In this document: positions 33,253 through 46,800 of the stretch, in pieces
Layout: every line of letters begins with the position of its first letter
Numbering within the stretch: position 1 is the stretch's first letter
Assembly: GCA_034508935.3 (NCBI GenBank)
Contig: CM067445.1
Location: 45,720,837-45,784,836 of the forward strand
Reading direction: 5' to 3'
Length of the DNA: 64,000 nt
Source of the DNA: Berghia stephanieae
Lineage: Eukaryota; Mollusca; Gastropoda; Nudibranchia; Aeolidiidae
Translations under genes and position numbers: made by a program
Notes under the pieces: model-generated
The model's input: the letters and a program-made list of their open reading frames with translations, nothing else
What the model was told of the DNA's origin: nothing
The model's database searches: none

Positions 33253-36200
33253 ATGGCTGAAGAAGATGATAAAGGTTATCGTTGGGAAACAGAATATGAA
33301 AAAACATGGTAAGTAAATGTTTCTTTGTTTCATTTTAGAAAGACTTAGTCATAGTTCTGCCATACTCTGAAAAAAAAACAACCAAACACATTTTAAACAT
33401 TTTGGACAGAAAACTCATCCTTCAAATATCGATCGATTAAAATGACCCTCATCTATAATAAATTCTCTTTTGACAAGGTGAAGGTCATTTCAATCCATTG
33501 ATATTTGAAGGATGACTTTATTGGCCAACATATTTAAAATGTGTGAGTTTTTTTCAATGTATGGCAGAGTAGGGAAACAATTCTGTCTCATAAAACATTT
33601 CATGTCAGCAGTGACAAAATAAAAAATAAAATAAAATTCCCTTTGTTCATCCTCAAGGGGAAGTTTGTCTTTAGGGTCTATTCCAAGGGAAGACTGGAAT
33701 AACCCAGGCATCAGCCGCAAAGTGAGCTAGGGATAGGTGACTTGCTGAAGGCCACACAACGAGGCGGGTAGTCGAATTCTGTACCTTTTAGGTATGAAAC
33801 GAAGACTGTTCCCCTGACCCACACTGCCTGCTGACTATCAGCAGTGACAGATATTGAAAGGTTGCCAATAAAATAAATAGCTGGGCTGCCAACTGTATGC
33901 CAAAAAGGCATATTTGTAGTTATATTTTTTCCCCCCTTTTGTAAGATTGTATGCTTTTTCTTTCAGATGGTGTGTTTTTGTTGTTTTTATTTAAAATGAA
34001 AGTCAAATCTCAACATTGTAATGCAAAAGTTGTTTATATATTCTATTTCTCTGGGTTTAACCTGAGTGAATAAGTAAGGCATTATAATGAAGGGCATTAA
34101 GGGAAGGAAATCATATGTAAATGCTCTCGAGAAATATTCATAATTTAAAAAGAAAATTATTTCCCCTCCTTTTGAAATTGGAAAAAGATCCCCAAAAGTA
34201 AGGAAGAAATTAGATAAATAAATCAATGATGCCCACAAGCTCAGCAATTTTAGAAAACATTAGAAACATTCCTTTCCAGGCAGGCTTTTGAAGAGTAATA
34301 GTATTTGCATTTTGTATAATCTATTGTCTTTGTATTATAAGGCCTTACTTAAAGTAAAGCATTTTGTATTATCTATTGTCTTTTTATGTATAAAAGGCTT
34401 TAAAGTAAAATACATTTTGGATTCTGCATGCTGTATAAAATAATTATCACATATATTCCATATTTATTGGTGTTATTTTTTAAAAACCTTTTTTTCAGGG
34501 AGGAGTTACATGAAGATGAGTCTGGGTCCCTTCAGGCCAGTGTTGATGACATTCTGCACCGAGCCAAAAAGCGGCAACTCCTCGACAAAGTCACAAATGT
34601 TCGTCTTGGAATGGTAATTGATTTTTGCTTTTTTGTCTTTTAAGTATTAAAAATTGAATAGCAGAAAACAAATTGTGAAGGTAGTACCTTTTTGACTGTG
34701 TTTTGAATAACAGGAAACAATAAATCATGCCTTTTTAACAATACATTATTCATATTCTTTTTATGTTGTAAATGTCCACTATTTTATTAAGGATGTGTAA
34801 TTAGTATGACACTTGACACAAGAACATTTTTATCAGAATTTATTTATTGTCAATATTCACAAAATTGTTAGGGGTGCTCAATTAGAGCAATACAAGCATT
34901 TTTTAACCTGAAATGATGCTCATTATTTTATGTAGCTAGGTCTTGCTTATACCTTGATAGTGAATCATTAAAATAAATTTCCCACGTTTTTGTTTTTTGT
35001 TTTTCAGATGAGACATTTGTTTGTCATCATTGATGCATCAGCTGCCATGTCAGACCAAGATTTAAAACCAACCAGATTACAGTCTGCTTTAAAAGTAGGT
35101 CATCGAAATAGGGTAGGGAGTAAATTTTGATTACACCTCAGGAAACCCAGAAAAATGATATGTTTTCATTTTAAGATATTGATATAACATAAAGCCTTTT
35201 GCATGCTGATTAAGGCTTTCAGATTCAAAATTTGTCTTTAAAAAGTACAGCTATAGCAACTTGAATGTCAGAAACATGGTAAATATGTACAGAGTAAATG
35301 TTATATATTGTATCACATTCAGTAGATTCAAGTCCTCACTTGCCTCCAGGATTTAGATACATAGGAGTCTTCAATTGCAATTTTTGTATAAAAATTGTGT
35401 TGCTTGTTTCTGTGGGGTAAATGCTATTTGTCTCTCTCTTCAAGTTGTTCTCTGTAAAAAATGTCTAATTTTTATTCTTCGATTCTATTCAGTTTCTACA
35501 TTCTATAGTTGTACAAAGTATGGATTTTTACAAGGATTGCATACAATTTTGATTTTAGTGTTTCGTATGTGCAATAAGCTTTAAATGATAAATGATTGTA
35601 GCTTTGACATGATTAGTCTCACTTGATAGTCATTTTCTTATGAACAGCTTACAGAGTTCTTTGTGGAGGAATATTTTGACCAGAATCCCATCAGCCAGCT
35701 TGGCCTTATGATGGTGGGAAATAAAAGAGCAGGAGAAAATCACAGAGTTAAGTGGTAAGTCGATGCAATGGGTTAAAAATAGATTTTAAATATATTATAC
35801 TTATTTTTGTGTGTGTGTTTGTTTTTTTTTGTTTTTTGTTGTTTTTTTTTTTGGGGGGGCGGTTGTGTGTGGTTTTATTTTTGGTTTTGATTTATTGATT
35901 GATTCAATATAATAAAATAGCTAATTTTCAATTAGGAGTTCATGATGATCATATTTTTTTAAAATAAAAGGTATGAAGCTTGTCTGATATAACTTCATAG
36001 TATATAAATTACAGAAGTAGAATCATTCCATCTAAACATTTTCATGTCTGATTCATTGTCAGGGAATCCCAGAAGACACATCAAAGCCCTCCAAGACCTG
36101 ACCACCAGACAGTGTCAAGGGGAAATGTCTCTACAAAACTCATTAGACCTGGGTCTCTCTTCTTTGAAGTATGTTCATAGTTTTTTTTGTTTTTTTTTTT

Positions 36201-36358
36201 TTAAATTTTGTGATGTTCGCTTTTTAAAGAGTATTATAGTTTTGATTTAAAAAAGGGAAGAAGACAGAAGTATAATGACTGATTAATCTTCTAAATCCAT
36301 GAGAATATTTTACAATAATAATGTTAAAATATTCAAACTCATTCGCACACAAATGCAC

Positions 36359-36419
<61 letters not shown>

Positions 36420-39400
36420 TTTGCGTTTACAGACCCACATGCACATACACACATAGCAGGCACACAAACACACATACACATACTATAAGGGCTTGAGTTT
36501 AAACTAGTCCAATTCATCTTTTCATTATATGAAAACAACTCGAGTTTGGAATTTAAAAAGTGGTCATTTACTTCATTGAAATGTGTCTGTACTTATGTAG
36601 CAATGACTATGAAAAATGTTTTTTTCTCTTTTTGAGGAAAATCTTTGTCTAAAATCAAAGCCCTATCTCCACTGAGTAAAAATGTTTTTGAATTTTGAAA
36701 ATCCATTCATAAATAAACAAGTTATGCAGTTTCAAAGGTGTCATTTATTTGGATGACCCGCAAAGAGGAAAAAAACGCGAAAATATGGGACGCTTTTTTG
36801 GCATTTTTTTTCGACCTTTGGTTGTATCTTGCGTAATAAATAGATTAAAAGATTGAAATTTGAAGAGCAAATTAGGATGGTGTTTTGTAAAATACGGGAA
36901 AAGTACTCGTCATATTCATATGAAATTTTACAACCAAAAAGAAGAAATGTTCATGTATTACCTTGTCAGCGACAAAACCTCCACGTCCGGTAGTTTTAGA
37001 AATATTTTACTCCAAAGAGTAAAAATCTATTTTTAACGGTCTTCTGGTAATCGCACGAGTTTTGTCGCTTGACATAATCTAAAATGACCTTTTTTCTAAC
37101 TGTGTGCCAACTTTCAGTCATATTCATCGATAAACAGCGTCGTAATTAATTTTTTAAAATAGCATATACGAAACGGCTTCGTTCCGTATTTTGACGCGAA
37201 TTCGCTCACTTCGTGAGCGAAAAAGAGGCCCAAAGATTTGTGCGGGATAGTCATTGCTAACTTATGTAATTTTTTTTAAAAAAGTGATTCATAACTTCCC
37301 AGAAACATTCCAAGCCATGCCAGTCGTGAAATCATCATCATCATGGGCAGTCTGACTTCATGCGACTACGGGGATGTTCAAGAATCCATAAAGGTATTTG
37401 TAATTATTGTCTAGATTTGAATCAGATCTTTCTTTTAAGTAATTGTTTGTTTTGTTTTTACTTTTTTAAAAATGTTTTGTTTTTGTTTTTATGGGGGTTT
37501 TTTTCTTTTTTTTTTTTTTTTTTTAAATTACCATCTGTATCCTTAAGGACTTGAATTTTAATCATTTGACTTGTCAAGTTTCTTTAAATCTTATTTATCT
37601 GGTTATGACTACAGGCCTAACCCTTTTCGCCAAAAGACTTGACTTATCTCAAACAAAAATTATTTACTTATGTAATGAAAAGTTTTTAAAAAAATAGAAA
37701 TGAGAGAATTACCACTATGATTTATTGTAAAATTTGTGATGTTTAAGAATTGCAGCTTTGAAATTCGAAATGCGTTTATGATAATTATATATAATAAATT
37801 CTTAAGGTTGATGACAGTACAAATTTTTACAAAAGATAATGATCACGTTTTCTAGTTTGTATATATTATGTATTTATTCCAGTCCATGGCTGAGGCAAAC
37901 ATCAGATGTTCAGTTATCGGCTTGTCAGCAGAAGTCAAAGTTTGTAAAAGTCTATGTCAACAGACTGGAGGTAAAATATAATTCTTAGCTCTTTTGGTCT
38001 GTTTTAATTTATCACATATCGACTGACAATATTATAGATTATTATTATAGATTCTAAAAAAATAACATAAAAGATAGATAAAAGAATATCAAATGATGGT
38101 TACTGAACTGCGATACAAACTTGTGAATTTATTTAGCTCAATATCTATTAAACATTCTCAAAACGCTTTACAAGGGGTCCCAAGCCATCAGCAACACTTA
38201 ACATGCAGGACAATACATGATTCCTGTTTAGTGGTATTACAATATTTTGACTCCCCTTTGCACCATTCGGAACAGGATTTGAACTTGGGACCTGGCGGGT
38301 ATTATATCACAAGACCACAAAACCACACATAACATAAACGTTATTGATTATTTTTCTCTTCCTTACAGGTGTTTACAATGTCGTGTTAGATGAGAGCCAT
38401 TTTAAAGATCTATTCACACAACATGTTGGACCTCCTCCTGCATTGGTTTGTCTCTTCTCCTCTCTTTTCCTTTTCCTTTGTGTTTAAAAAAAATTTCTTA
38501 CTTTGTGCAACATCATTATAGCCAATCTTGTTTGAAGTCGAGAGTGAGATCATGCTGAATGATTATCCGTTTCTGGATACAAGCAGAAACATATTAAACT
38601 CTATCCAAGAACGCTTCTAGAGGAATCTGCCTTGTCGATGGTGGGAATGTTCAAATGATGATATTGGTTGACATGATAACAATCTCAAGTTCAAGCGATG
38701 CTTTTGATGTTTTTAACATTATTTGATTAGTATGAAACTTTTCTATTTTTTTAAAATGTTGTATTAAAGACATTAAATTTAATAAATATTAACATTTATT
38801 GAGCACATTTTCACGGATTATCCATACTCCATGTGCTTCATAATGTTTCATTTATTCCCCCAGCAGGACATACAGTACCCTTTTTTGTACTAATACTCTT
38901 GCAATGTCCATCACTGCGTATAGCCAGGGTTACATCTTAGTCAAATGGAGTAATAAGTATACAATCCCTTTCCTAAGGACACAAGATTGGGTCCAGAATT
39001 TTCCATGATCACTTTCACGATCACCCATTTGGCCAATGATCATGTTTAGCATTGCTTGACTCTTGTGACATTGATACATTGATTAGAAATTTGTATTAAG
39101 CTATCAAAAACAATGTCTGTGAAAAGTTGACTTATACGCAATCCACTTTACAATAAAGGAAATAAGTTGAATTAATATTTATTAACTTCATAATGCCTTA
39201 CTATGTCACATCATATTACCCTCTGTTTCCTCAGTCCACCACAGAATCATCTTTAATCAAAATGGGTGAGTTGAATGGAAGAAATGTTTTGTTTTTTTAT
39301 TATTTTTTTTTTTTTTTAAATGCTCTATGAAAAGTCAGGGTAATTATGATAAGGAATAGTAATTCTGACATTGGAATTATTTTTTTTATAACTTAATGCT

Positions 39401-40875
39401 CCTATTTTACTCACCCTGCAAAATATGCATAAAAATATGTTTTGAAAAAAAAAAGAGATAAAGATAATATAAGATTATTCAGATTTTCTTCGTAACTATT
39501 TATATATTTATACATAAATATTGATCTAATCAATTCATGATATTATTAAATTTCTGACTAACTTTCATATCACAAGCATAAGCAGTGATGCCAAAACTCC
39601 GGTTTCACCGGAAAAAACTCCGGTCTTGAGCAAAAAATTCCGGGCTCCGGGCAACTTCCGTCAAATTCCGGTGAGGTCAATTTGTTCCAAGGATACCCCC
39701 CCCCCCTTTCCAACCACCACATCATCATCATTACCACTTGTATTACAACCATCATCACCACCACTACAACTGCAACCACCACCACATCATCATCACTACC
39801 ACTACTACTACAACCACCAGCTTCACATCATCACTACCACGACTACTACAACCACCACTACCACATCATCATCACTACCATTACTAATACAACCACCACC
39901 ACCACATCATCACTACCACTACAACTACAACCACCACCACATCATCATCACTACTACTACAACCACCACCAGTACATCGTCATTACCACTACTACTACAA
40001 CCACCACCACCACATCATCATTACCACTACTACTACAACCACCACCACCACATCATCATTACCACTACTACTACAACCACCACCACCACATCATCACTAC
40101 CACTACTACTACTACAACCACCACCACCACCACATCATCATTACCACTACTAATACAACCACCACCACCACATCATCACTACCACTACTACTACAACCAC
40201 CACAACCACATCATCATTACCGCTACTACTACAACCACCACCACCACATCATCACTACCACTACTATTACAACCACCACTACCACATCAACATCACCACC
40301 ACTCCTACTACAACCACCACAACCACATCATCACTACCACTACTACTACAACCACCACCACCACCACCACCACATCATCATTACCACTACTACTACAACC
40401 ACCATCACCACATCATCACTACCACTACTACCACAACCACCTCCACCACATCATCACTACCACTACTACTACAACCACCACCACCACAACCACATCATCA
40501 TTACCAATACTACTACAACCACCACCACCATATCATCACTACCACTACTACTACAACCACCACCACCACATCATCACTACCACTAATACTACTACAACCA
40601 CCACCACAACATCATCATCACTACCACCACTACTACAACCACCACCACATCATAATCACTACCACCACTACTACGAGTACAACCACCATCACCACCACAT
40701 CATCATCACTACCAATACTACCACAAGTACCACCATCACCTCATCTTCATCACTACCACCACTACTACTACTACTACAACCACCACCACCACATCATCAT
40801 CATCATCATCACTACCACTGCTACTACAACCACCCACATCATCACTACTACTACTACTACTACTAACTACTACTA

Positions 40876-40961
<86 letters not shown>

Positions 40962-40975
40962 CACTACTGCTAATG

Positions 40976-41024
<49 letters not shown>

Positions 41025-41025
41025 A

Positions 41026-41081
<56 letters not shown>

Positions 41082-42419
41082 ACTACAACAACAACCACTA
41101 CAATATCATCATCACTACCATTACCACTACACCCACCAGCACCACATCATCATCACGACCAGTACTACTACAACCACCACCACCACATTATCATCACTAC
41201 CACGACTACTACTACAACCACCACCACATCATCATTACCACTACTACTACAACTACCACTACCACATCATCATCACTACCATTTGTACTACAACCACCAC
41301 CACCACCACATCAACATCACTACCACCACTACTACAATCACCACCACATCATTATCATCACGACCACAACTACTCCAACCACTATACCACCACCACCACA
41401 TCATCACTACAACTACTACTTCAACAAGCACCACCACCATATCATCATCACTACCTCTACTGCTTCAACCACCACCACCACCACCATATCACCATCACTA
41501 CCACTACAACTACAACATCAACCACTATCATATCTTCATCATCTCTACCACTATTACTACAACCACCAACACCACATCATCCTCACTATCACCAGTACTA
41601 CAATCTCTACCATTAGGTTTTGGCGCTTTACTTCATTTGAAATAAGGAAACTTTGGGATTGTAATTTGCAATGTGTTTATGTATCACAATATACACTGTA
41701 ATTCTAATCAGTTATCTATTTAGAACTATACAATATGTAAACACAATGCCAAATATCGTTCCAATTCCTTTTTTTTTTTGTACGCGGAAATTCCTCTTTC
41801 GGCATTGAAATTCCTACGAGTGGTGGCTGAAACTCCTGTGAGCGAAATTTAAAGTTGGCATCTCTGCATAAGTAGAGATGTGTTGGTTTTTAAAAATTGT
41901 TGTTACCTCATCAATATATATGTCTAAATAATATTTTCTCTCCAGGCTTTCCTCATCATAGTTTAGCAGGAGACAAAGAAACAGAAGAGAAGCCATCTAT
42001 GTGTATGTGGTAAGTTGAAGAAAAAAAAAAGATCGAATTGATTATTTATAAGGCTTTTGTTAGCCAAAACATAGATGAAAATCAATGTTTAATATTTTCC
42101 CTTATCAAGTCTTATTGTTTTATGATAAAACTAGAATGAAATAAGAAAAATCCATATAACCTAATTTTTTGGTAGGGTTCGACTCTCCGCAGTGCTGTGT
42201 GGCCTTGAGTAAATCACCTCACCCAAGCTAACTTCCCTTGGAACAGACCTAAAGATAAATTAGTTAACGAATTGAGGAATAAAAAGATGGAATTTTATAT
42301 TTTTTATTTATGTTAGGGCGTACCTATTTAAAACATGTTGGTCCTCCATTTTGTTTTCTTCTTCTTATTTCTCATGAAATAAAGTCAGTTGTTATTTTAA
42401 TTATCATCATCATCATTAA

Positions 42420-42503
<84 letters not shown>

Positions 42504-43715
42504 CATCATCATTACTACTACAAATAGGGAGCGAGGTGGCTGAGTATTTAAGGTATTGCACTATGAACAGGAAGGTACCGGGTTCGAGCTGCTTCAGGCA
42601 CTTTTTTTTTTCTTGGGCAAGATTATTAACCCCCATTTGCTCACTTTGGACAACAGGGGTGACTCCTGTTGACATCAGATGTTTGTTTGATGGATTATCT
42701 ATATTCCTTCATAGAATGCCCAGGCAATGGCATCTCTCTTACTATTATTATTACCTGCACTCCTTATGAATTTTTTTTATTCCAGTCATCTCGATAGCAA
42801 GACTTCCCATGGCTTCAGCACGTCTGGTTATTATTGTCCTCAGTGTAAGAGCAAATATTGTGAACTGCCAATAGAGTGTGTGGCATGTGGTGAGTGGAAC
42901 TAGTTTGTTAGGAGGAGCTTTTTCCTTTTTTTTTTCTTTTCTCCAAAACAGCTGACGAAGATTTGTACCCTAAGCTCAAAGTTTGTTGGTTATTTCATTC
43001 TAAGGCGTTTATATTTTCATCTATTTACTAGTATTTTGAGAACGGTAACTATCAAAACCTACTAAGCCTCATTCGGATAGTCAGATAGAAAATTAGTAAA
43101 CTCTCTCAAGCAATCTATTTGGACACCAAGTAATTTATTGGACGCTTTAGAATCACCAGTGATAATTTGAAGTGCATCGTTCTATGAAGCAAACAAGACA
43201 AGTATTTGCCTCTTTAAGTCACGAAATAAATGACCAAAAATTGCAGTTTTCCCATAATGATGAAAATGTAACTTAGCAGGTTTTGAAAGTTATCTCCTCA
43301 TTTTTACTCTCCCAAATTTCAGACAGCCCCTAACTACTCAATGTTTTCAGTTTCTGAGTAAAAGTAAAAGCATGTAATTTTCTTAGTAATTTTTGACCAA
43401 ATTCATGTTCGACACAGAGCTGCTAACTTCTGCTTTTATCTAAGATTTTCCTATTCTGTTAGGACCTTTAAAGAGTTTAGTTATTTCAGCTGTTTTGGAA
43501 GATTAAATTTCCAATTTTGTAAAAAATTCTGGCACAAAGGATATAAATTTTATGTTTTGTTTTCTTTTTTTTTTGGGGGGGGGGGTTTCTTGCTTGGTAC
43601 TTTTTATTTAGTTGTAATCATAATGCAACTAAATTCTACATTAACCAAATATTGATCAATTCCATGCTTCTCAAGAAATGGTAATTATTGTTATTATTAT
43701 TGTTGTTATTATTAC

Positions 43716-43784
<69 letters not shown>

Positions 43785-43810
43785 CATCATTATTATTATT
43801 TTTATTATAA

Positions 43811-43845
<35 letters not shown>

Positions 43846-46800
43846 CATCATCATCATCATACTTTATATTATAATATATCTCCATATCCAGGTTTGACCT
43901 TGGTATCAGCTCCCCATCTTGCCCGGTCGTACCATCATCTTTTCCCTCCAGAACCATTCAAAGAATTGCTGACATCTGACATACTTTCTGATGGACCTGT
44001 GTGAGTCTTTTTTATGTCAAAGTAAATTGACAAAATAAATTCGCTTTCTTCAGGGAAAACAAAATAACCCCGGCATCAGCCACAGTGCAAAATTGTAAAG
44101 CGAGCAATTACTTACTTTAATCCTCTTCGGGCCTTGAGGCACATAGGGCATCCACCAGACATCTCCATTTTTTGCGATCGGCTGCTTTTGCGGTGGCTGT
44201 ATTCCAGGACAGGCCTGCTTCCTTTAATTCTTTCTCCATCGTCCTTCGCCAGGTTTCTTTGGGTCTTCCCCGCTTTCTCTTCCATCTGCTGTCCAGTACA
44301 AGGCTGTCTTGGGAAGTGACCCTTTTTCCATTCTGGCCACATGACCCAGCCAACGCCATCTTCTTCTTTTTATTTGGCTATCAATGCTAGTGCAGTCAGC
44401 TTTCTTTAATAGATCCACTGTTCTTATTTTTGTAGGCCAAAATAAATTAAAAATTCTTTTTAAAACACTTGTTCTGAAAGGCTTCTAGTTTCTGTATTAA
44501 GGAGGATGTCATTTCCAGCTTTCACTTCCATAAAGCAGTACACTTAAAACATTGCTCTTGTATATTTTCAGCTTTGTCTTTCTCATTATTTGCTTTGATT
44601 TCCAAAAGTTTTTCAGCGTGCCGAAAGCCTGGTTTGCCTTTTGAATTCTGTGCTTGATATCGTGTTCTGCATTTCCGTCGTCTGTTATTTTGGATCCGAG
44701 GTAGGAGAACTCTGTTACCTCTTCAATTATATGTTCATCTATCCTAATTTCACTGTCATGTTTTGGATTCACCCTAATGTACACAGTCTTATCGAAATTT
44801 ATTTTCAGTCCAATTTTCGAGGCGTTCTTGTGTAGTACATTTAGTTTCTCTGAGGCGTCTCTGTGTGTACTGGAAACTAAAGCGATATCATCTGCGTAGT
44901 CTATATCTTCCAGAAAAGATGTCAGTGTCCAGCGAATGCCTCTCTTCTTACCATCAATTGTATTTTTCATGAGCCAGTCTAGAGCCAGGATAAACAGAAG
45001 CGGGGAGAGTATGCAGCCTTGTTTTACACCAGTTGTTACATTAAAGCTGTCTGTTAAATTGTTACCACAGATCACTTGGCATTGGTAGTTGCTGTACATT
45101 GCTTTGATTAGGTTGACTATCTTCATCGGTATACCATAATGGCGGAGTATTTTCCACAGGGACTCTCTGTGTAAGCTGTCAAAGGCTTTTTCAAAATCGA
45201 CAAAAATGGTGTAGAGGGGGCTGTTCCATTCAATGCTTTGCTCCAGGATTTGTCTCAGGGTAAATATGTGGTCACTACATGACTTCCCTTTTCTGAACCC
45301 TGCCTGCTCTTTTCTAAGAATGTTTTCAATGTGAGGTGAGATTCTTTTCAGAAGGATTCTATTAAAAATTTTGCTCGTTACGGACAGGAGTGTGATTCCA
45401 CGCCAGTTAGCACAATTTCCTAGGTCTCCTTTCTTGGCTATTTTATGGATGATGCCTTTCTGCCAATCCTCTGGTATTTCTTCCTTTTCCCAAATGTTGG
45501 TGAACAGTTTACTGAGAATTTTGGACATTTCTTGCGAGTTCGCTTTAAGCATTTCCGCAGTGATTTTGTCAATACCTGGGGCCTTGCCATTTTTTTGTTG
45601 TTGTATTGCCTCGTGCACCTCATGCTCAGTGATTGGACCAAGATTAACCTCTACGTCCATTTCTGCTTCTGGGATATCTGTGTAAGAAGATGGGTCTGGT
45701 CTGTTCAGAAGGTTTGCGAAATATTCTCTCCATCTTTCAATTTTCTCCTTTTCGTCTGTGATGACACTACCATCTTGGGATTTTAATGGTTTCTCTTGAC
45801 CATAACTTCTGTTTCCCGAGAGCTTTTTTGTGATTTTGTATAGTGTTTGTGTGTCGTGTCTTACAGCTGCATTTTCTGCTTCAGTTGCTAAATTTTCTGC
45901 AAAATCTCTTTTGTCTTTCCTTGTGGATTTTTTCACTTCTTTATCCTTCAATGAGTATTCACTGGATAGCCTTTCTTTCAGTCGGGGGGGATTTAGCGTT
46001 CAGGAGATTTAGTTTGATTGATTTTCTTTGGTTAATGAGCTCCCATGACCTTGCTGATATCCAATTCTCTGTATTGGATTTATTGTGTCCTAAGTGTTCA
46101 GTGGCACTTTCCTGCATGACGTGGTTGAAATCTTGGATTGTCATGTTTGTAATATCTTGTATTGCACTGAATTTGTTTCTGACTGAGATATTGAAATTGT
46201 TTTGGATATCTGGGATTTTCAATTTATCTGTGTTGAAACGTTTCTCCTTCTGTTTTGCTATTTTTGTTTTCATCAATTTAGTAGAGATTTTGGCTGTGAC
46301 AAGATGGTGGTCACTTCCAATGTCTGCCAATCGTCTGACTCTGACATCGTTTAGGCTGCTCTTCCATTTTCTGTTTATAATTATATGGTCTATCTGACTT
46401 TCTGTTTTCCCATCTGGTGATTTCCATGTCAATTTGTGGATGTTTTTGTGTGGGAAGAAAGTTCCACCAATAATGAAGTTGTGTTCTTCACAAAATTCTG
46501 CCAGTCTGCTTCCATTGTTGTTCATTAACCCTATGCCCTCCTTTCCAACGGACTGATTTGTTTGTGTATTGCCAACTCTAGCATGAAGGTCTCCGATGAT
46601 CATGAGCATATCATGTCTTGGAATGTTTTCAACGGCCATTCTTAGAATATCGTAAAATTCTTCTTTGTTTTCTTCATCTGAATCCTCTGTAGGTGCGTAG
46701 CATGTGAGGATTGATAGCTTGGTGTATTTTGAGTTGTGTCTTGTGTATAAAAGTCTTTCACTTATCGGTTTCCATTCCAATAGTGACTTGTTGTTTTGCC

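Noticed and set aside
39626-39700. Protein-coding start of the satellite element ([11 protein letters not shown]...)
   Set aside because: The frame runs straight into satellite and has no similarity to a transposase.
39626-41701. Long His/Thr/Ser and Leu open frames (up to 394 codons)
   Set aside because: They are translations of the CAC/CAT/TAC satellite; all frames are open because the array lacks stop-forming triplets. No splice or start context.
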